From Marinobacter gudaonensis (GTDB lineage Bacteria; Pseudomonadota; Gammaproteobacteria; Pseudomonadales; Oleiphilaceae), in contig NZ_FOYV01000001.1 of NCBI RefSeq assembly GCF_900115175.1, forward strand, positions 2,046,001-2,110,000: a stretch of DNA of 64,000 nucleotides. The letters run 5' to 3'. The position numbers were made by a program, and so were the translations under genes. Of this stretch, positions 27,824 to 36,164 are shown one piece after another; within the stretch, counting starts at the first letter, position 1, and each line of letters starts with the position of its first letter. A model generated the notes under the pieces. It did no database searches, was not told where the DNA came from, and saw only the letters and a list, made by a program, of their open reading frames with translations.

Positions 27824-29172
27824 AACTGACTCTCCCTCTGTAGCTGACGCAGATGTTGGTCGTAGGCCTGCTCGAACACCTCCTGGAACAGGCGCTCGAA
27901 TCCTTGCTGACGACTGGATTTCAATTCCCGGTAGTAATGCTGGTACATGTCCCAGGCCCAGCGGCCTTCGTCTTCGTTCTGGCGCAATCCCCGGCGATAG
28001 CCGTGGAACCTCTGTAACAGTGCTTCCGGCGAGAACGCATGCAGGATGGCCTGGAGTGCTTCGCTGATGCCGGCGCGGGTGGCCTGCTGGTGATGGTTCA
28101 GGCTTTGCAGGCTTTCCCGCACCGCCGCCGGTGCCGAAAGGTGCACGGGGCTGCGCTGACTGGCAAACAGGGTCTGTACCGTGGCCTGGTAGTCATCGCC
28201 CAGGCGCAGGGGGTTGTCTTCGATTGGCTGCAAACGGGTTCTCAAGGCCTGGTGCCGGCTGTCCTCGCACTGGTGCAGGGCCAGCAGCCCCTCCATGGTC
28301 GCCTTGAGTGTCTGGCCAGCTTCTTCCAGAAACAGCCGCATCTCGTCGCTGTCCGCAAAATCAAGCTCCGCCTCCAGACCTCTGAGCAGGGGCGCACCGC
28401 TGATGTGGGTACTGCTGCGATCCTGGCTTGCAGACGGCTTCCCGCGGCTTTCCCCGCTGGCCATTACCGGTGTGTTTCCGTTCTCATGCATCCCGGTCAT
28501 AGTTCCGTTATCTCCTTTGCGAATCGGTAAACCGACGGCCACGTCCCGGTGTTCCCGATACTCGTCCGACACCGCCCTTTCCCCGGCCAGCCAATGCGCC
28601 TTCGAGGCCATCAGGGCATCGCTCTCTGCGTCGGGTGTCTGCGCCCCTGCCGGGTTCTGCCAGGCCGCCATCGGATCATCGCTGACGGTTTCGCCCGGCA
28701 CCGGCTGCAATGGCGCCAGCGGCTCGGCGCCCTGCCACTGGCAGTCTTCGCCCCGGGCTTTCAGCAGGGGCCCTGCCGACGTCTCGACCAGCTCAGCGCA
28801 CGGCTCAGTTTCCGTCGCCAGCGGCTCTTCGCCGGGCTCGATCAAATCCGCCCGAATGCGGTAACGGCCGATAACCAGGGTGTCACCGTGGTTAAGACGC
28901 GCCCGACGGCCACGCCCCACCGGCTGGCTGCCGCTATTGATATAGGTGCGGCCACTGCGATCAATCAGACAGAACACTCCGTCCAGGAACCGGATCTCGG
29001 CGTGACCGGGCACCGCTCCAGTACGCTGCGACGACAACCGCCAGGTGTCGTTTGCGGCGGTGCCAATGGACCCACCGCGGGCACTGAATTGATAATCAAG
29101 GCTGGCCCCGGCGGTTGCAGCGGCGGGGTTGACGATGGTCAGTCGGAGGCTCGGAGCCTGTGTTTCATTCAT
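27820..29172 (-). CDS. tagH: T6SS FHA-domain protein TagH (Fha)
   Basis: 450 residues. The N-terminal forkhead-associated domain (about 30-110) has DTWRLSS, PGHAEIRFLDGVFCLIDRSGRTYINS and GDTLVIGRYRIRA, which binds phosphothreonine partners. A long low-complexity linker follows, then the helical C-terminal TagH domain (DDYQATVQTLFASQRSPVHL; LFQEVFEQAYDQHLRQLQ). No PpkA kinase or PppA phosphatase gene lies nearby, so phospho-control, if any, comes from elsewhere. It overlaps tssJ by 4 bp. Confidence 0.93.
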   Translation of the reverse strand: MNETQAPSLRLTIVNPAAATAGASLDYQFSARGGSIGTAANDTWRLSSQRTGAVPGHAEIRFLDGVFCLIDRSGRTYINSGSQPVGRGRRARLNHGDTLVIGRYRIRADLIEPGEEPLATETEPCAELVETSAGPLLKARGEDCQWQGAEPLAPLQPVPGETVSDDPMAAWQNPAGAQTPDAESDALMASKAHWLAGERAVSDEYREHRDVAVGLPIRKGDNGTMTGMHENGNTPVMASGESRGKPSASQDRSSTHISGAPLLRGLEAELDFADSDEMRLFLEEAGQTLKATMEGLLALHQCEDSRHQALRTRLQPIEDNPLRLGDDYQATVQTLFASQRSPVHLSAPAAVRESLQSLNHHQQATRAGISEALQAILHAFSPEALLQRFHGYRRGLRQNEDEGRWAWDMYQHYYRELKSSRQQGFERLFQEVFEQAYDQHLRQLQRESQL

Positions 29173-29192
29173 GATGCGCTTCCCCGCCCTAC

Positions 29193-30209
29193 CTATCGGC
29201 GAATCTGAAGTCGAACGGCCGGCCGTTGCCGGGCCTGTTCCGGTGTCACAAAGCTGTTCCAGCCCAAGCGGACATCCTCGCCCAGTTGCATGGCACGAAT
29301 GTCTTTCGGTCGCATCTGCAGTTCCAGGTCGTAAGCCAGCTGCTCCCGGGTGGCGAACTCAACCAGCTTGACCAGGCGCCGGTGATCGCGACCGTTGGGC
29401 AGGAAGTCAGCGAAGCGCTCCCGGCTGAGATTGCGCAGTCGCAGCACAAACTTCCCGCTGCGGTCGCGAATGCTGCTCCCTGCCAGGGTGTCGTTGCCCA
29501 GGGAGGCATTGGCGCGCCCCAACCGGGTCTGCTGATCGGGGGCAATGGCCACCTTGCGCAGCACCCACTGCTCGATGCTGACGTCATCCAGGTCAAAACA
29601 GTGAGAAACAATGCCGCTGACCACCTCAGGCGAGCGGCTGCGGCCCGCCATCAACCCGGCGTAGGCCAGCATCTTGGACCAGTTCACCGGCGTGGCTTCC
29701 CGCAACCGGCTGTCGCCGAGGCCCACCAGGGCGAAAATCAGCTCTGAAAAGCCGTCGGAAGCGCCCGGCTGGAAACGCACGTAGTACCGGTATTTGCGCC
29801 AGGCCCGGTGAAACAGGGTAACCAGACGATGGTTGAAGAAATCCAGGAAATGCCGACGGATGCCCAGGTTCTGGCCCGCCTCCCAGGCCAGGTCCTCCAG
29901 GTAATAGCCGGGCAACGGCGACTGGCAGCCATGCAGTCCCAGAAAGCTGACTTCCAGCTGGTAAGGCGCGTGCTCGTGCTCGGGCGACAATGCCGACACC
30001 ACGTCGCTGCCGGGAAAGCCCAGCCCGGCAGAGGCCGAAAACCGGATTCGTTCCTGCCGCGGCTGATCGTCGCTGTTGCGCTCCAGATCGTCGCCGTGGT
30101 GCCGGTGAATCAGGTCCACCAGCTGGAAAAAACTGTATCGCCGCGCATTGCCCAGGACGGGTTGCAGCTCGGCTACATCAGCGGCTGCTGACCTTGCTGT
30201 AACGTCCAT
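29193..30209 (-). CDS. tssG: T6SS baseplate protein TssG (ImpH/VasB)
   Basis: A 338-residue wedge component that pairs with TssF. Family features are RRYSFFQLVDLIHRHHGDD, IRFSASAGLGFPGSDV, FLDFFNHRLVTLFHRAWRKYRYY and the C-terminal RLGWNSFVTPEQARQRPAV. The start at 30209 lies inside the tssF end (37-bp overlap) and has AGGA nine bases upstream. The call is secure. Confidence 0.95.
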   Translation of the reverse strand: MDVTARSAAADVAELQPVLGNARRYSFFQLVDLIHRHHGDDLERNSDDQPRQERIRFSASAGLGFPGSDVVSALSPEHEHAPYQLEVSFLGLHGCQSPLPGYYLEDLAWEAGQNLGIRRHFLDFFNHRLVTLFHRAWRKYRYYVRFQPGASDGFSELIFALVGLGDSRLREATPVNWSKMLAYAGLMAGRSRSPEVVSGIVSHCFDLDDVSIEQWVLRKVAIAPDQQTRLGRANASLGNDTLAGSSIRDRSGKFVLRLRNLSRERFADFLPNGRDHRRLVKLVEFATREQLAYDLELQMRPKDIRAMQLGEDVRLGWNSFVTPEQARQRPAVRLQIRR

Positions 30210-31945
30210 GTGTACCGTTCCTGATTGTCAGTGTTCACCACTTCCAGTTGGTGAAATGCGTTGATGCTGGCGTAAAGGGCAAAGAACTGGCTGAGAACTG
30301 TGCCGAACAGGTAAAGATCCCCTTCCGAGGCAAAGGCCTGCTGGTCCAGCTTGAGGACCGACCGGATGCCCCGCACCGGCAGCCCCTTCACCATCCGGTC
30401 CACCGGGCGGGTCTCAATCCCGGTAATGCCCGCGAGGCGCTTCTGGGACACCCGTTCCGCCTGCCGGTCCACCAGGGCCCGGAAATCGTAGACCCTGAGC
30501 ACCGTGCGCAGGGCGTCCACGTCGAGCATCGAGAGATAGTTCAGTGACAGGTTGGAGATCAGTGTCCACAACAGGCTGCCGTCCAGGGTCGGCCGCAGGG
30601 TCGCCGTCGGCCGGGTGATGTTGCTGAAGGTGGCGAACGCTGGTGTGCTCTCGGTGGCCATGCAGATCTCGCCCACCGCCAATTGGCCCGGCAACTGCCG
30701 GTTGGTGCACGTGAGTGTCAGGGAGATGGCCTCCTGTCGGCTCAGGCATTCGGACTCATCGCCCCGGACAAACGACATGTAGTGATCGAAGCCGTCGCCG
30801 CGCACGCTGTCCCTGGCGCGCACCCGGTAGTATAGAGCGGTGCGTCCACGATCCCGCTCCACCTCGTGCTGAAAACTCTCGAACGCGGTATATATACGCG
30901 GCTCACCACGGCCGGAACGGCCTTCCAGCCAGCCCTCAACCTGCTCGATGCTGAACACCTCGTAGTGGTCCGGCGAGCGGCTGGAGGGCGAGATCCGGTA
31001 TTCGGTCTGGCGTCCGTTCAGGTCCACCGGTTCGCCCTCGTGGGTGAACAGGTTCACCGCCGGGGTGCAGTAAAGCTGGAAATTCTCTTCCCGCACTTTT
31101 GCATCGGGCGGCAGTATCCGGCTGAAATGAAAACGCAGGCTTATTTCGTCCGCCTGCACCGCCGGCAGACGACGGCCAAGCCCGTGGATGTCCACAAACC
31201 GGAAAGCTTCGGGAAAACTGAGGTATTCCTGCAGAATGCGGTAACCCGGGTAGGCGTTCTTGGGATACGGCAGCAGGGCCTCGTCGCTGGCAAACCCTAC
31301 AGGCTGCAACAGCGAGGCAGGCAGTTGGCAGACGGTGTCGCCCACCACCAGCTCAATTCGTTCCAGATAATGGTTCAACCACAGGAACAAGGTTTCGCCG
31401 ATGTGGCTCTCACCACCCAGGTAAAACCGAAGGCTGTCCATACCCAGTGACGACAGCGGCTGGTCGGTATGCAAGGCCAGGTCCACGGTCACCGAGGATA
31501 CTTCCCGGGAGTGCTCGGCATGGGCCGCCGCCACGCTCATGGGGTACACGTCCACCGTCCGGCAGGTCCGGAACCGACACTGGGTCTGGCGGGTGGCATC
31601 ACCCACGGGGCGGCTTTTGATCTCGGTGTGGCGCTCCACCCGCTGGCGTTCACTGATGGCATGCAACTGGGGGTCGAAGCGCATGATGGTGCAACTGGGC
31701 ACCGGCCTCAGGTAGTTCGGCCACAGCATATTCAGCAGCGAGTGGGTGATCTCCGGGAATTCGTCTTCCACCTTTTCCCGCAACTTGCCGGTCAGAAAGG
31801 CAAAGCCCTCCAGCAGTCGTTCCACATCCGGGTCGGTGCTCTGCTCGGACAGAAAGCGGGTGAGCTGCGGATGGGCATCCGCGAATTCCCGGCCCTGGAG
31901 CCTGAGAAAGCTTAATTCGTCCCTGTAAAAGCGATTCAACTTCAT
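30173..31945 (-). CDS. tssF: T6SS baseplate protein TssF (ImpG/VasA)
   Basis: A 590-residue wedge protein that starts with the family hallmark MKLNRFYRDELSFLRLQGRE. EFADAHPQLTRFL and ITHSLLNMLWPNYLRPVPS follow. With TssE and TssG it forms the baseplate around the VgrG hub. It is separated from tssE by 147 bp that hold a long hairpin repeat, the only sizeable gap in the first half of the core operon. Confidence 0.96.
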   Translation of the reverse strand: MKLNRFYRDELSFLRLQGREFADAHPQLTRFLSEQSTDPDVERLLEGFAFLTGKLREKVEDEFPEITHSLLNMLWPNYLRPVPSCTIMRFDPQLHAISERQRVERHTEIKSRPVGDATRQTQCRFRTCRTVDVYPMSVAAAHAEHSREVSSVTVDLALHTDQPLSSLGMDSLRFYLGGESHIGETLFLWLNHYLERIELVVGDTVCQLPASLLQPVGFASDEALLPYPKNAYPGYRILQEYLSFPEAFRFVDIHGLGRRLPAVQADEISLRFHFSRILPPDAKVREENFQLYCTPAVNLFTHEGEPVDLNGRQTEYRISPSSRSPDHYEVFSIEQVEGWLEGRSGRGEPRIYTAFESFQHEVERDRGRTALYYRVRARDSVRGDGFDHYMSFVRGDESECLSRQEAISLTLTCTNRQLPGQLAVGEICMATESTPAFATFSNITRPTATLRPTLDGSLLWTLISNLSLNYLSMLDVDALRTVLRVYDFRALVDRQAERVSQKRLAGITGIETRPVDRMVKGLPVRGIRSVLKLDQQAFASEGDLYLFGTVLSQFFALYASINAFHQLEVVNTDNQERYTWTLQQGQQPLM

Positions 31946-31976
31946 ACAACTACCGAATCCTTGGGAGTATGAGCCG

Positions 31977-32058
31977 GTCGGTATGCTTTTCTTCCGGGAA
32001 AAAACAACTCGCTGCGCTCAGACATCTTTTTTCCCTGCAGAAAAGCATCCCCACCGAC
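31977..32058. repeat. long intergenic stem-loop repeat between tssE and tssF
   Basis: An imperfect palindrome. 31977-31982 pairs with 32053-32058, 31983-31991 with 32040-32048 and 31996-32004 with 32027-32035, around a 22-nt loop containing CAACTCGCTGCGCTCAGACA. A four-base bulge (32049-32052) interrupts one arm. The loop wording looks like a common gammaproteobacterial intergenic repeat (from memory). It lies inside the T6SS operon and could attenuate tssF and downstream genes. Confidence 0.8.
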
Positions 32059-32092
32059 TCTCGCCATCCTTGGTGTTTGCTGATCGTTTCCG

Positions 32093-32533
32093 TTACACCA
32101 CCTGGTAGTAACGTTTGTCATCCAGAACCAAATCTATGGTTGTTTTGTCGTCTTTCGAATCGACGTTGAGATAGACCGTCACCTGAAACCGCAGCTGCAG
32201 CGGGTCGGGCCCCTGGGGCAGATTGACCACATCCACCCGCTTCACCCTGGGTTCGAATTTCTCGATACACTGTCGTATCGCGCCGCGGATCTGGACACTC
32301 AGATCGTGGGTGCCGAGCGTGGCGTCGTTGAAGTCCAGCAAGCCCAGGTCCGGTACGCTCGCGCTGTTGCCCGGATGGGCATTGAGCAGTCGTACCAGGT
32401 GGCGCTTGATGGACTCGACCACATGGGTAGCCTCCCCCATGCTCTGGCCGGCCGGTTCGGCCGCCTGCTCGAGTCGTTCGAACAGGCTGCCGGTGCCGGC
32501 CTGCGATCCGTCGCTGGCCGGATGCCGGAACAC
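32093..32533 (-). CDS. tssE: T6SS baseplate protein TssE (gp25-like)
   Basis: 146 residues of the gpW/gp25 family, the sheath-initiating wedge protein. It has SIKRHLVRLLNAHPGNSASVPDLGLLDFND and IEKFEPRVKRVDV, the conserved gp25 core. The start is a GTG at 32531-32533, preceded by AAGGACTGATCC; it begins 3 bp after the tssC stop. The call is secure. Confidence 0.94.
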   Translation of the reverse strand: MFRHPASDGSQAGTGSLFERLEQAAEPAGQSMGEATHVVESIKRHLVRLLNAHPGNSASVPDLGLLDFNDATLGTHDLSVQIRGAIRQCIEKFEPRVKRVDVVNLPQGPDPLQLRFQVTVYLNVDSKDDKTTIDLVLDDKRYYQVV

Positions 32534-32536
32534 GGA

Positions 32537-34018
32537 TCAGTCCTTGTCCAGCCGGCCAACCAGTGACAGTTCGAAGTTGGCGCCCATGTACTTGAAGTGA
32601 GGCCGAACCGCCAGGGATACCTGGTACCAGCCCGGATCGCCGTCCACGTCTGAAACGGTGACCTGCGCGGCCCGCAGGGGGCGACGGCTGCGAACTTCTG
32701 CCGGCGGGTTTTCCTGGTCGGCCACGTACTGGCGTATCCAGGTGTTCAGTTCCCGCTCCAGATCCTGGCGTTCCTTCCAGGAGCCGATCTGTTCCCGCTG
32801 CAGCACTTTGATGTAGTGGGCCAGGCGGTTGACGATCATCATGTACGGCAGCTGGGTGCCCAGCTTGTAGTTGGTCTCCGCTTCCTTGCCTTCCTTGGTG
32901 TTCGGGAACTGCTTGGGTTTCTGCACCGAGTTGGCGGAGAAAAACGCGGCGTTGTCGCTTCCCTTGCGCATGGTCAGGGCGATGAAGCCCTCGTCGGCCA
33001 TTTCGTATTCGCGACGGTCGGTGATCAGCACTTCGGTCGGGATCTTGGCCTCGAGCTGGCCGAAGGATTCGAACAGATGCACCGGCAGGTCCTCCACCGC
33101 ACCGCCACTTTGCGGGCCGATGATGTTCGGGCACCAGCGGTACTTGGCAAAGCTTTCAGTCAGGCGAGTGGCCAGCAGGTAGGCGGTGTTGCCCCAGAGG
33201 TAATGCTCGTGATCGCCAGACACGTCTTCCTTGTAGTTGAAGCTGCGTACCGGGTTTTCGGTGGGGTCGTAGGGCACCCGCAGCAGGAAGCGCGGTGATG
33301 TCAGGCCCAGGTAGCGGGCGTCTTCGGATTCCCGCAGGGAGCGCCACTTGGCGTATTTCGGGCCCTCGAACACAGCCTTCAGTTCCTTGATGGCCGGCAG
33401 TTCCTGGTAGCTGTCGACGCCGAAGAACGACGGGGCCACGGAGGACAGGAACGGCGCATGGGCCATGGCGCCGACCGACGACACGTACTGCAGCAACTTC
33501 ATGTCCGGCGTGGACGGGGTAAAGGCGTAGTTGCCCACTACCGCACCCACCGGCTCACCGCCGAATTGGCCATACTCGGTGGAGTAGATATGCTTGTAGA
33601 AGCCGGTCTGGGTAACGTCCGGCGCAAATTCGAAGTCTTCCAGCAGCTCGGTCTTGGTGGCATGGAGGATGTCCACCTTGATGTTCTCGCGGAAGTCGGT
33701 GCGATCGACCATCAGCTTGAGGCCGCGCCAGGAGGATTCCAGCTCCTGCAGTTTCGGCGCATGCAGGATTTCATCCATCTGGGCGCTGATCTTGCGATCC
33801 AGCTCCACCACCATCTGGTCCACCAGGGCCTTGTTGACCGGCTGGCCTTTTTCATCGCTTTTCAGCAGGTTGGCAATAAACGTTGCCACGCCCTTGCGGG
33901 CAACATCGTAACCCTCATCCGCTGGCGCCATGCGGCTGTTGGCCATGACCTGGTCCAGCAAGGACCCTTCGGCAACGGATTCGGAGGCAGCAGAGTGCTG
34001 CACGGCAGTATCAGACAT
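32537..34018 (-). CDS. tssC: T6SS contractile sheath large subunit TssC (VipB)
   Basis: 493 residues that polymerise with TssB into the contractile sheath. Family features are LESSWRGLKLMVDRTDFREN, PRFLLRVPYDPTENPVRSFN, HYLWGNTAYLLATRLTESFA, and the C-terminal RPHFKYMGANFELSLVGRLD that holds the ClpV-accessible handshake strand. It follows tssB after 54 bp. The call is secure. Confidence 0.97.
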   Translation of the reverse strand: MSDTAVQHSAASESVAEGSLLDQVMANSRMAPADEGYDVARKGVATFIANLLKSDEKGQPVNKALVDQMVVELDRKISAQMDEILHAPKLQELESSWRGLKLMVDRTDFRENIKVDILHATKTELLEDFEFAPDVTQTGFYKHIYSTEYGQFGGEPVGAVVGNYAFTPSTPDMKLLQYVSSVGAMAHAPFLSSVAPSFFGVDSYQELPAIKELKAVFEGPKYAKWRSLRESEDARYLGLTSPRFLLRVPYDPTENPVRSFNYKEDVSGDHEHYLWGNTAYLLATRLTESFAKYRWCPNIIGPQSGGAVEDLPVHLFESFGQLEAKIPTEVLITDRREYEMADEGFIALTMRKGSDNAAFFSANSVQKPKQFPNTKEGKEAETNYKLGTQLPYMMIVNRLAHYIKVLQREQIGSWKERQDLERELNTWIRQYVADQENPPAEVRSRRPLRAAQVTVSDVDGDPGWYQVSLAVRPHFKYMGANFELSLVGRLDKD

Positions 34019-34072
34019 ACCACATCCCTTCAGTACGTTTTGATGAAAATAGGAGAGTGAGCGTGCGTTCGC

Positions 34073-34570
34073 TTACTCGTTGCTGTCGGTGGCCAGTTCC
34101 AGTTCGGCCAGCAGCTTGTCCCGGGCGTCGTCGTTGTCCAGCAGTTCCTGCAGCTTGGACCGGAACGAGGGTACGTTACCCAGCGGGCCTTTCAGAGCCA
34201 CGAGCGCTTCCCGCAGCTCAATGAGCTTGTTCAGCTCGGGTACCTGACGGGCAACGCTGTCCGGGGAAAAATCGTCAAGGGTCTGGAATTCCAGGTTCAC
34301 CGGCAACTCGTCGGCTTCCTCGTCCAGCTTGTTGGTCACGGTGGTGGAAAGAGTCAGGCCGGCTTCCTTCATAACCGAACGGAAGTTATTCTTGTCGACG
34401 GAAATGGCCTTGCGATCTTCGATGGGGGTTTCTTCGGCGTGTCCCTTGAAATCGCCAACCACGAACATCTTCAGCGGCAGCTCAGTTTCGGCCTGCTGAT
34501 CTCCGGTGGCGGGGACATACTTGATATTGATGCGCTCTTTAGGCGCGACGGAACCGTCTTTTGAAGACAT
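34073..34570 (-). CDS. tssB: T6SS contractile sheath small subunit TssB (VipA)
   Basis: 165 residues. It has the VipA pattern SVAPKERINIKYVPATGDQQ, ELPLKMFVVGDFKGH, FQTLDDFSPDSVARQVPEL and a C-terminal ELQELL-type helix. It is the first gene of the T6SS core operon. The start at 34570 follows GGGAGCAAGCGC. A longer in-frame start at 34594 would extend into the leader without a good ribosome site. A promoter and a GGA-loop hairpin lie upstream (34618-34674). Confidence 0.96.
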   Translation of the reverse strand: MSSKDGSVAPKERINIKYVPATGDQQAETELPLKMFVVGDFKGHAEETPIEDRKAISVDKNNFRSVMKEAGLTLSTTVTNKLDEEADELPVNLEFQTLDDFSPDSVARQVPELNKLIELREALVALKGPLGNVPSFRSKLQELLDNDDARDKLLAELELATDSNE

Positions 34571-34617
34571 GCGCTTGCTCCCTGTGCAAATCATTTGCAG
34601 TTGTTCAATCCCTTGTA

Positions 34618-34634
34618 CGCGCCCTCCTGGCGCG
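34618..34634 (-). promoter_or_regulatory. GGA-loop hairpin in the tssB leader (candidate CsrA/RsmA site)
   Basis: On the minus strand a 6-bp G/C stem (CGCGCC with GGCGCG) presents the loop AGGAG. CsrA/RsmA family proteins prefer GGA in such loops. A second GGA sits at the tssB ribosome site (GGGAG). The hairpin lies just after the predicted transcription start, so it would be in the mRNA. Confidence 0.5.
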
Positions 34635-34645
34635 CAACCACCCGA

Positions 34646-34674
34646 ACTCTACACAGATCGTTTTCCGTTCTCAA
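34646..34674 (-). promoter_or_regulatory. sigma-70-type promoter of the T6SS core operon
   Basis: On the minus strand TTGAGA (34669-34674) and TAGAGT (34646-34651) are separated by 17 bp, upstream of tssB. The match is fair (4 of 6 at each box). Confidence 0.55.
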
Positions 34675-34776
34675 GCAAAAACTGGCCAGCGTTATCGGGA
34701 ACTGTGCGCTCGGGCAAGCTTTTGCCAGAAGTCGGTCCGCTTTCCGATTTGCCGCACCCGGCCGGGCATTCGGTCA

Positions 34777-34805
34777 ATGACGGCGACCGGGGTGCTGGCT
34801 ATACT
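34777..34805 (+). promoter_or_regulatory. sigma-70-type promoter of the acyl-CoA-binding protein gene
   Basis: ATGACG (34777-34782), a 17-bp spacer, then TATACT (34800-34805). It reads toward the start codon at 34864 and is divergent from the T6SS promoter. Confidence 0.55.
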
Positions 34806-34863
34806 CGCCTGATCACCAGCCTGAGAACAACAGGAACCAACCCGAACCATAAGGAGAGACACC

Positions 34864-35124
34864 ATGAGTGACCTGAAAACCCGCTTCGACGAGGCCGTGA
34901 ACTACATCCAGACCGCCGAAGGCGACTTCAAGCCATCCAATGAGATGAAACTTGAGTTCTATGCGCTTTACAAGCAGGCCACCGAGGGAGACGTGTCCGG
35001 AAAGCGTCCGGGTATGATGGATTTCGTGGGCCGGGCCAAATTCGATGCCTGGGAAAAACTCAAAGGCATGTCCAAAGACGACGCCATGCAACAGTACATC
35101 GACAAACTGGAAGCCCTGAAATAA
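34864..35124 (+). CDS. acyl-CoA-binding protein
   Basis: An 86-residue cytoplasmic ACBP that binds long-chain acyl-CoA between four helices. The signature is [21 protein letters not shown] with the ligand-contacting Tyr/Lys residues, then [20 protein letters not shown]. Length and motif match eukaryote-type ACBP, which occurs in only some proteobacteria. The start follows AAGGAGAGACACC. The gene has its own promoter and terminator, so it is monocistronic and divergent from the T6SS operon; no functional link is implied. Confidence 0.95.
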   Translation: MSDLKTRFDEAVNYIQTAEGDFKPSNEMKLEFYALYKQATEGDVSGKRPGMMDFVGRAKFDAWEKLKGMSKDDAMQQYIDKLEALK

Positions 35125-35140
35125 GCCCCCAGAGCCTGCC

Positions 35141-35170
35141 GATCCCGACTAACTACAGTCGGGATCTTCT
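35141..35170 (+). terminator. rho-independent terminator after the acyl-CoA-binding protein gene
   Basis: A perfect 10-bp stem (35141-35150 with 35157-35166), a 6-nt loop and then TTCT. It lies 17 bp past the stop codon. Confidence 0.75.
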
Positions 35171-35258
35171 GAATCCCGCGAATGCTTTGCGCCGGTAAAA
35201 CGATTGTCATAAGATGCGCTCACCATAACAAGAACAAACTTCCAGGAAGCAACCACTC

Positions 35259-35573
35259 ATGGATATTACCGAGGCGCTGGAGCAGTCCCAGCCGGGCCTT
35301 CTTGGCCGTGTCAGGGACGCCATCCGCAAACATCACCTGAACCAACGCTCCGAACAGACCTATCTGCACTGGATCACGCGTTTCGTGCTGTTTCACGATC
35401 TCAAGGATCCGGAGACCCTGGCATCTGACCATCGCCAGCAGTTTCTCGAGTACCTCGGCAATCGTATGCGCGTGTCCCGGGCGAGACTGAACCAGGCCAG
35501 ACAGGCTCTGGCATTCTTCTACGAGGACGTGCTGGGCGAGACCTCCGTCGACAACGCCGCCAGTGCGGCCTGA
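35259..35573 (+). CDS. orphan integrase N-terminal SAM-like (core-binding) domain protein
   Basis: 104 residues that match only the DNA core-binding, SAM-like N-terminal domain of tyrosine recombinases of the integron-integrase type: LLGRVRDAIRKHHLNQRSEQTYLHWITRFVLFH and then RLNQARQALAFFYEDVLG. The catalytic domain with its Arg/His/Tyr residues is absent and no remnant follows; the next gene is convergent 8 bp away. The start at 35259 follows CCAGGAAGCAACC. It may be a domain that has become a small DNA-binding protein, or an old recombinase fragment. The intact frame and ribosome site favour a working protein. Confidence 0.75.
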   Translation: MDITEALEQSQPGLLGRVRDAIRKHHLNQRSEQTYLHWITRFVLFHDLKDPETLASDHRQQFLEYLGNRMRVSRARLNQARQALAFFYEDVLGETSVDNAASAA

Positions 35574-35581
35574 AACGGGAC

Positions 35582-36052
35582 TCAGCGCTCGGTCATATTG
35601 ATATTGAGCGCGTCGTAGTTGCGGTTTTCAGGGGGACGTATCATGTAGTTGTTGCTGTGGGTCTGGCCCGGAATGGATTTGGGGTTGCTGAACCGGAATT
35701 CCACCGGAATCTGGGAGCGGCCAAGATCCGTGCGGTTGTCACCTGGTCTCAGCCCGAGTGGATCCAGGTAGAAATCGTCTTCCACCCTCGGTTTCAGGGG
35801 CACGCCGGCGGCAGGTGCCGTAAGCCCACCCTCGATGACGGTATTTGCCAGGGTTTCCTCTTCAATGGAGCGCAGAGAAATTGTGTCGATGGTAGAGCGC
35901 TCCTCATAGTCGAAGGCGCTCCCGGTGTCGTTGCTGTCGTCAGCCTGCTCCGCCAGCGAACCGACGGAAGCCAGGGTCGTTACGAGGCCAAGCGCAGCCC
36001 AGAAGCCGCTCCGAAGCGAAAAATACCTGCGGTGTTGTCCTGAAATACCCAT
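35582..36052 (-). CDS. exported protein of unknown function
   Basis: 156 residues, not recognised. A hydrophobic N-terminal segment (SGFWAALGLVTTLASVGSLA) looks like a signal peptide with cleavage near SLA-EQAD. The mature part is acidic and lacks long helices. It contains EDDFYLDPLGLRPGDNRTDL and ends NYDALNINMTER. The start at 36052 has AGGATCATTATC upstream; ATG at 36085 lacks a site. It is probably periplasmic. It stands alone, convergent with the SAM-like gene. Confidence 0.65.
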   Translation of the reverse strand: MGISGQHRRYFSLRSGFWAALGLVTTLASVGSLAEQADDSNDTGSAFDYEERSTIDTISLRSIEEETLANTVIEGGLTAPAAGVPLKPRVEDDFYLDPLGLRPGDNRTDLGRSQIPVEFRFSNPKSIPGQTHSNNYMIRPPENRNYDALNINMTER

Positions 36053-36164
36053 GATAATGATCCTGGCAGACAATGGCTGCCCCACATGCCCTGTGACGTT
36101 TTTTGATCAGTCTATCGACAAAGACTACGCGCTGCCCGGCATTTCGACGATTTTGTGACAGTTT

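Noticed and set aside
34670..34740. Sigma-54 (-24/-12) promoter for tssB
   Set aside because: Two TGGC...TTGC or TGGC...TTTGC matches are present on the minus strand, but the spacing between GG and GC is 9, not 10, so a sigma-70-type promoter was preferred.
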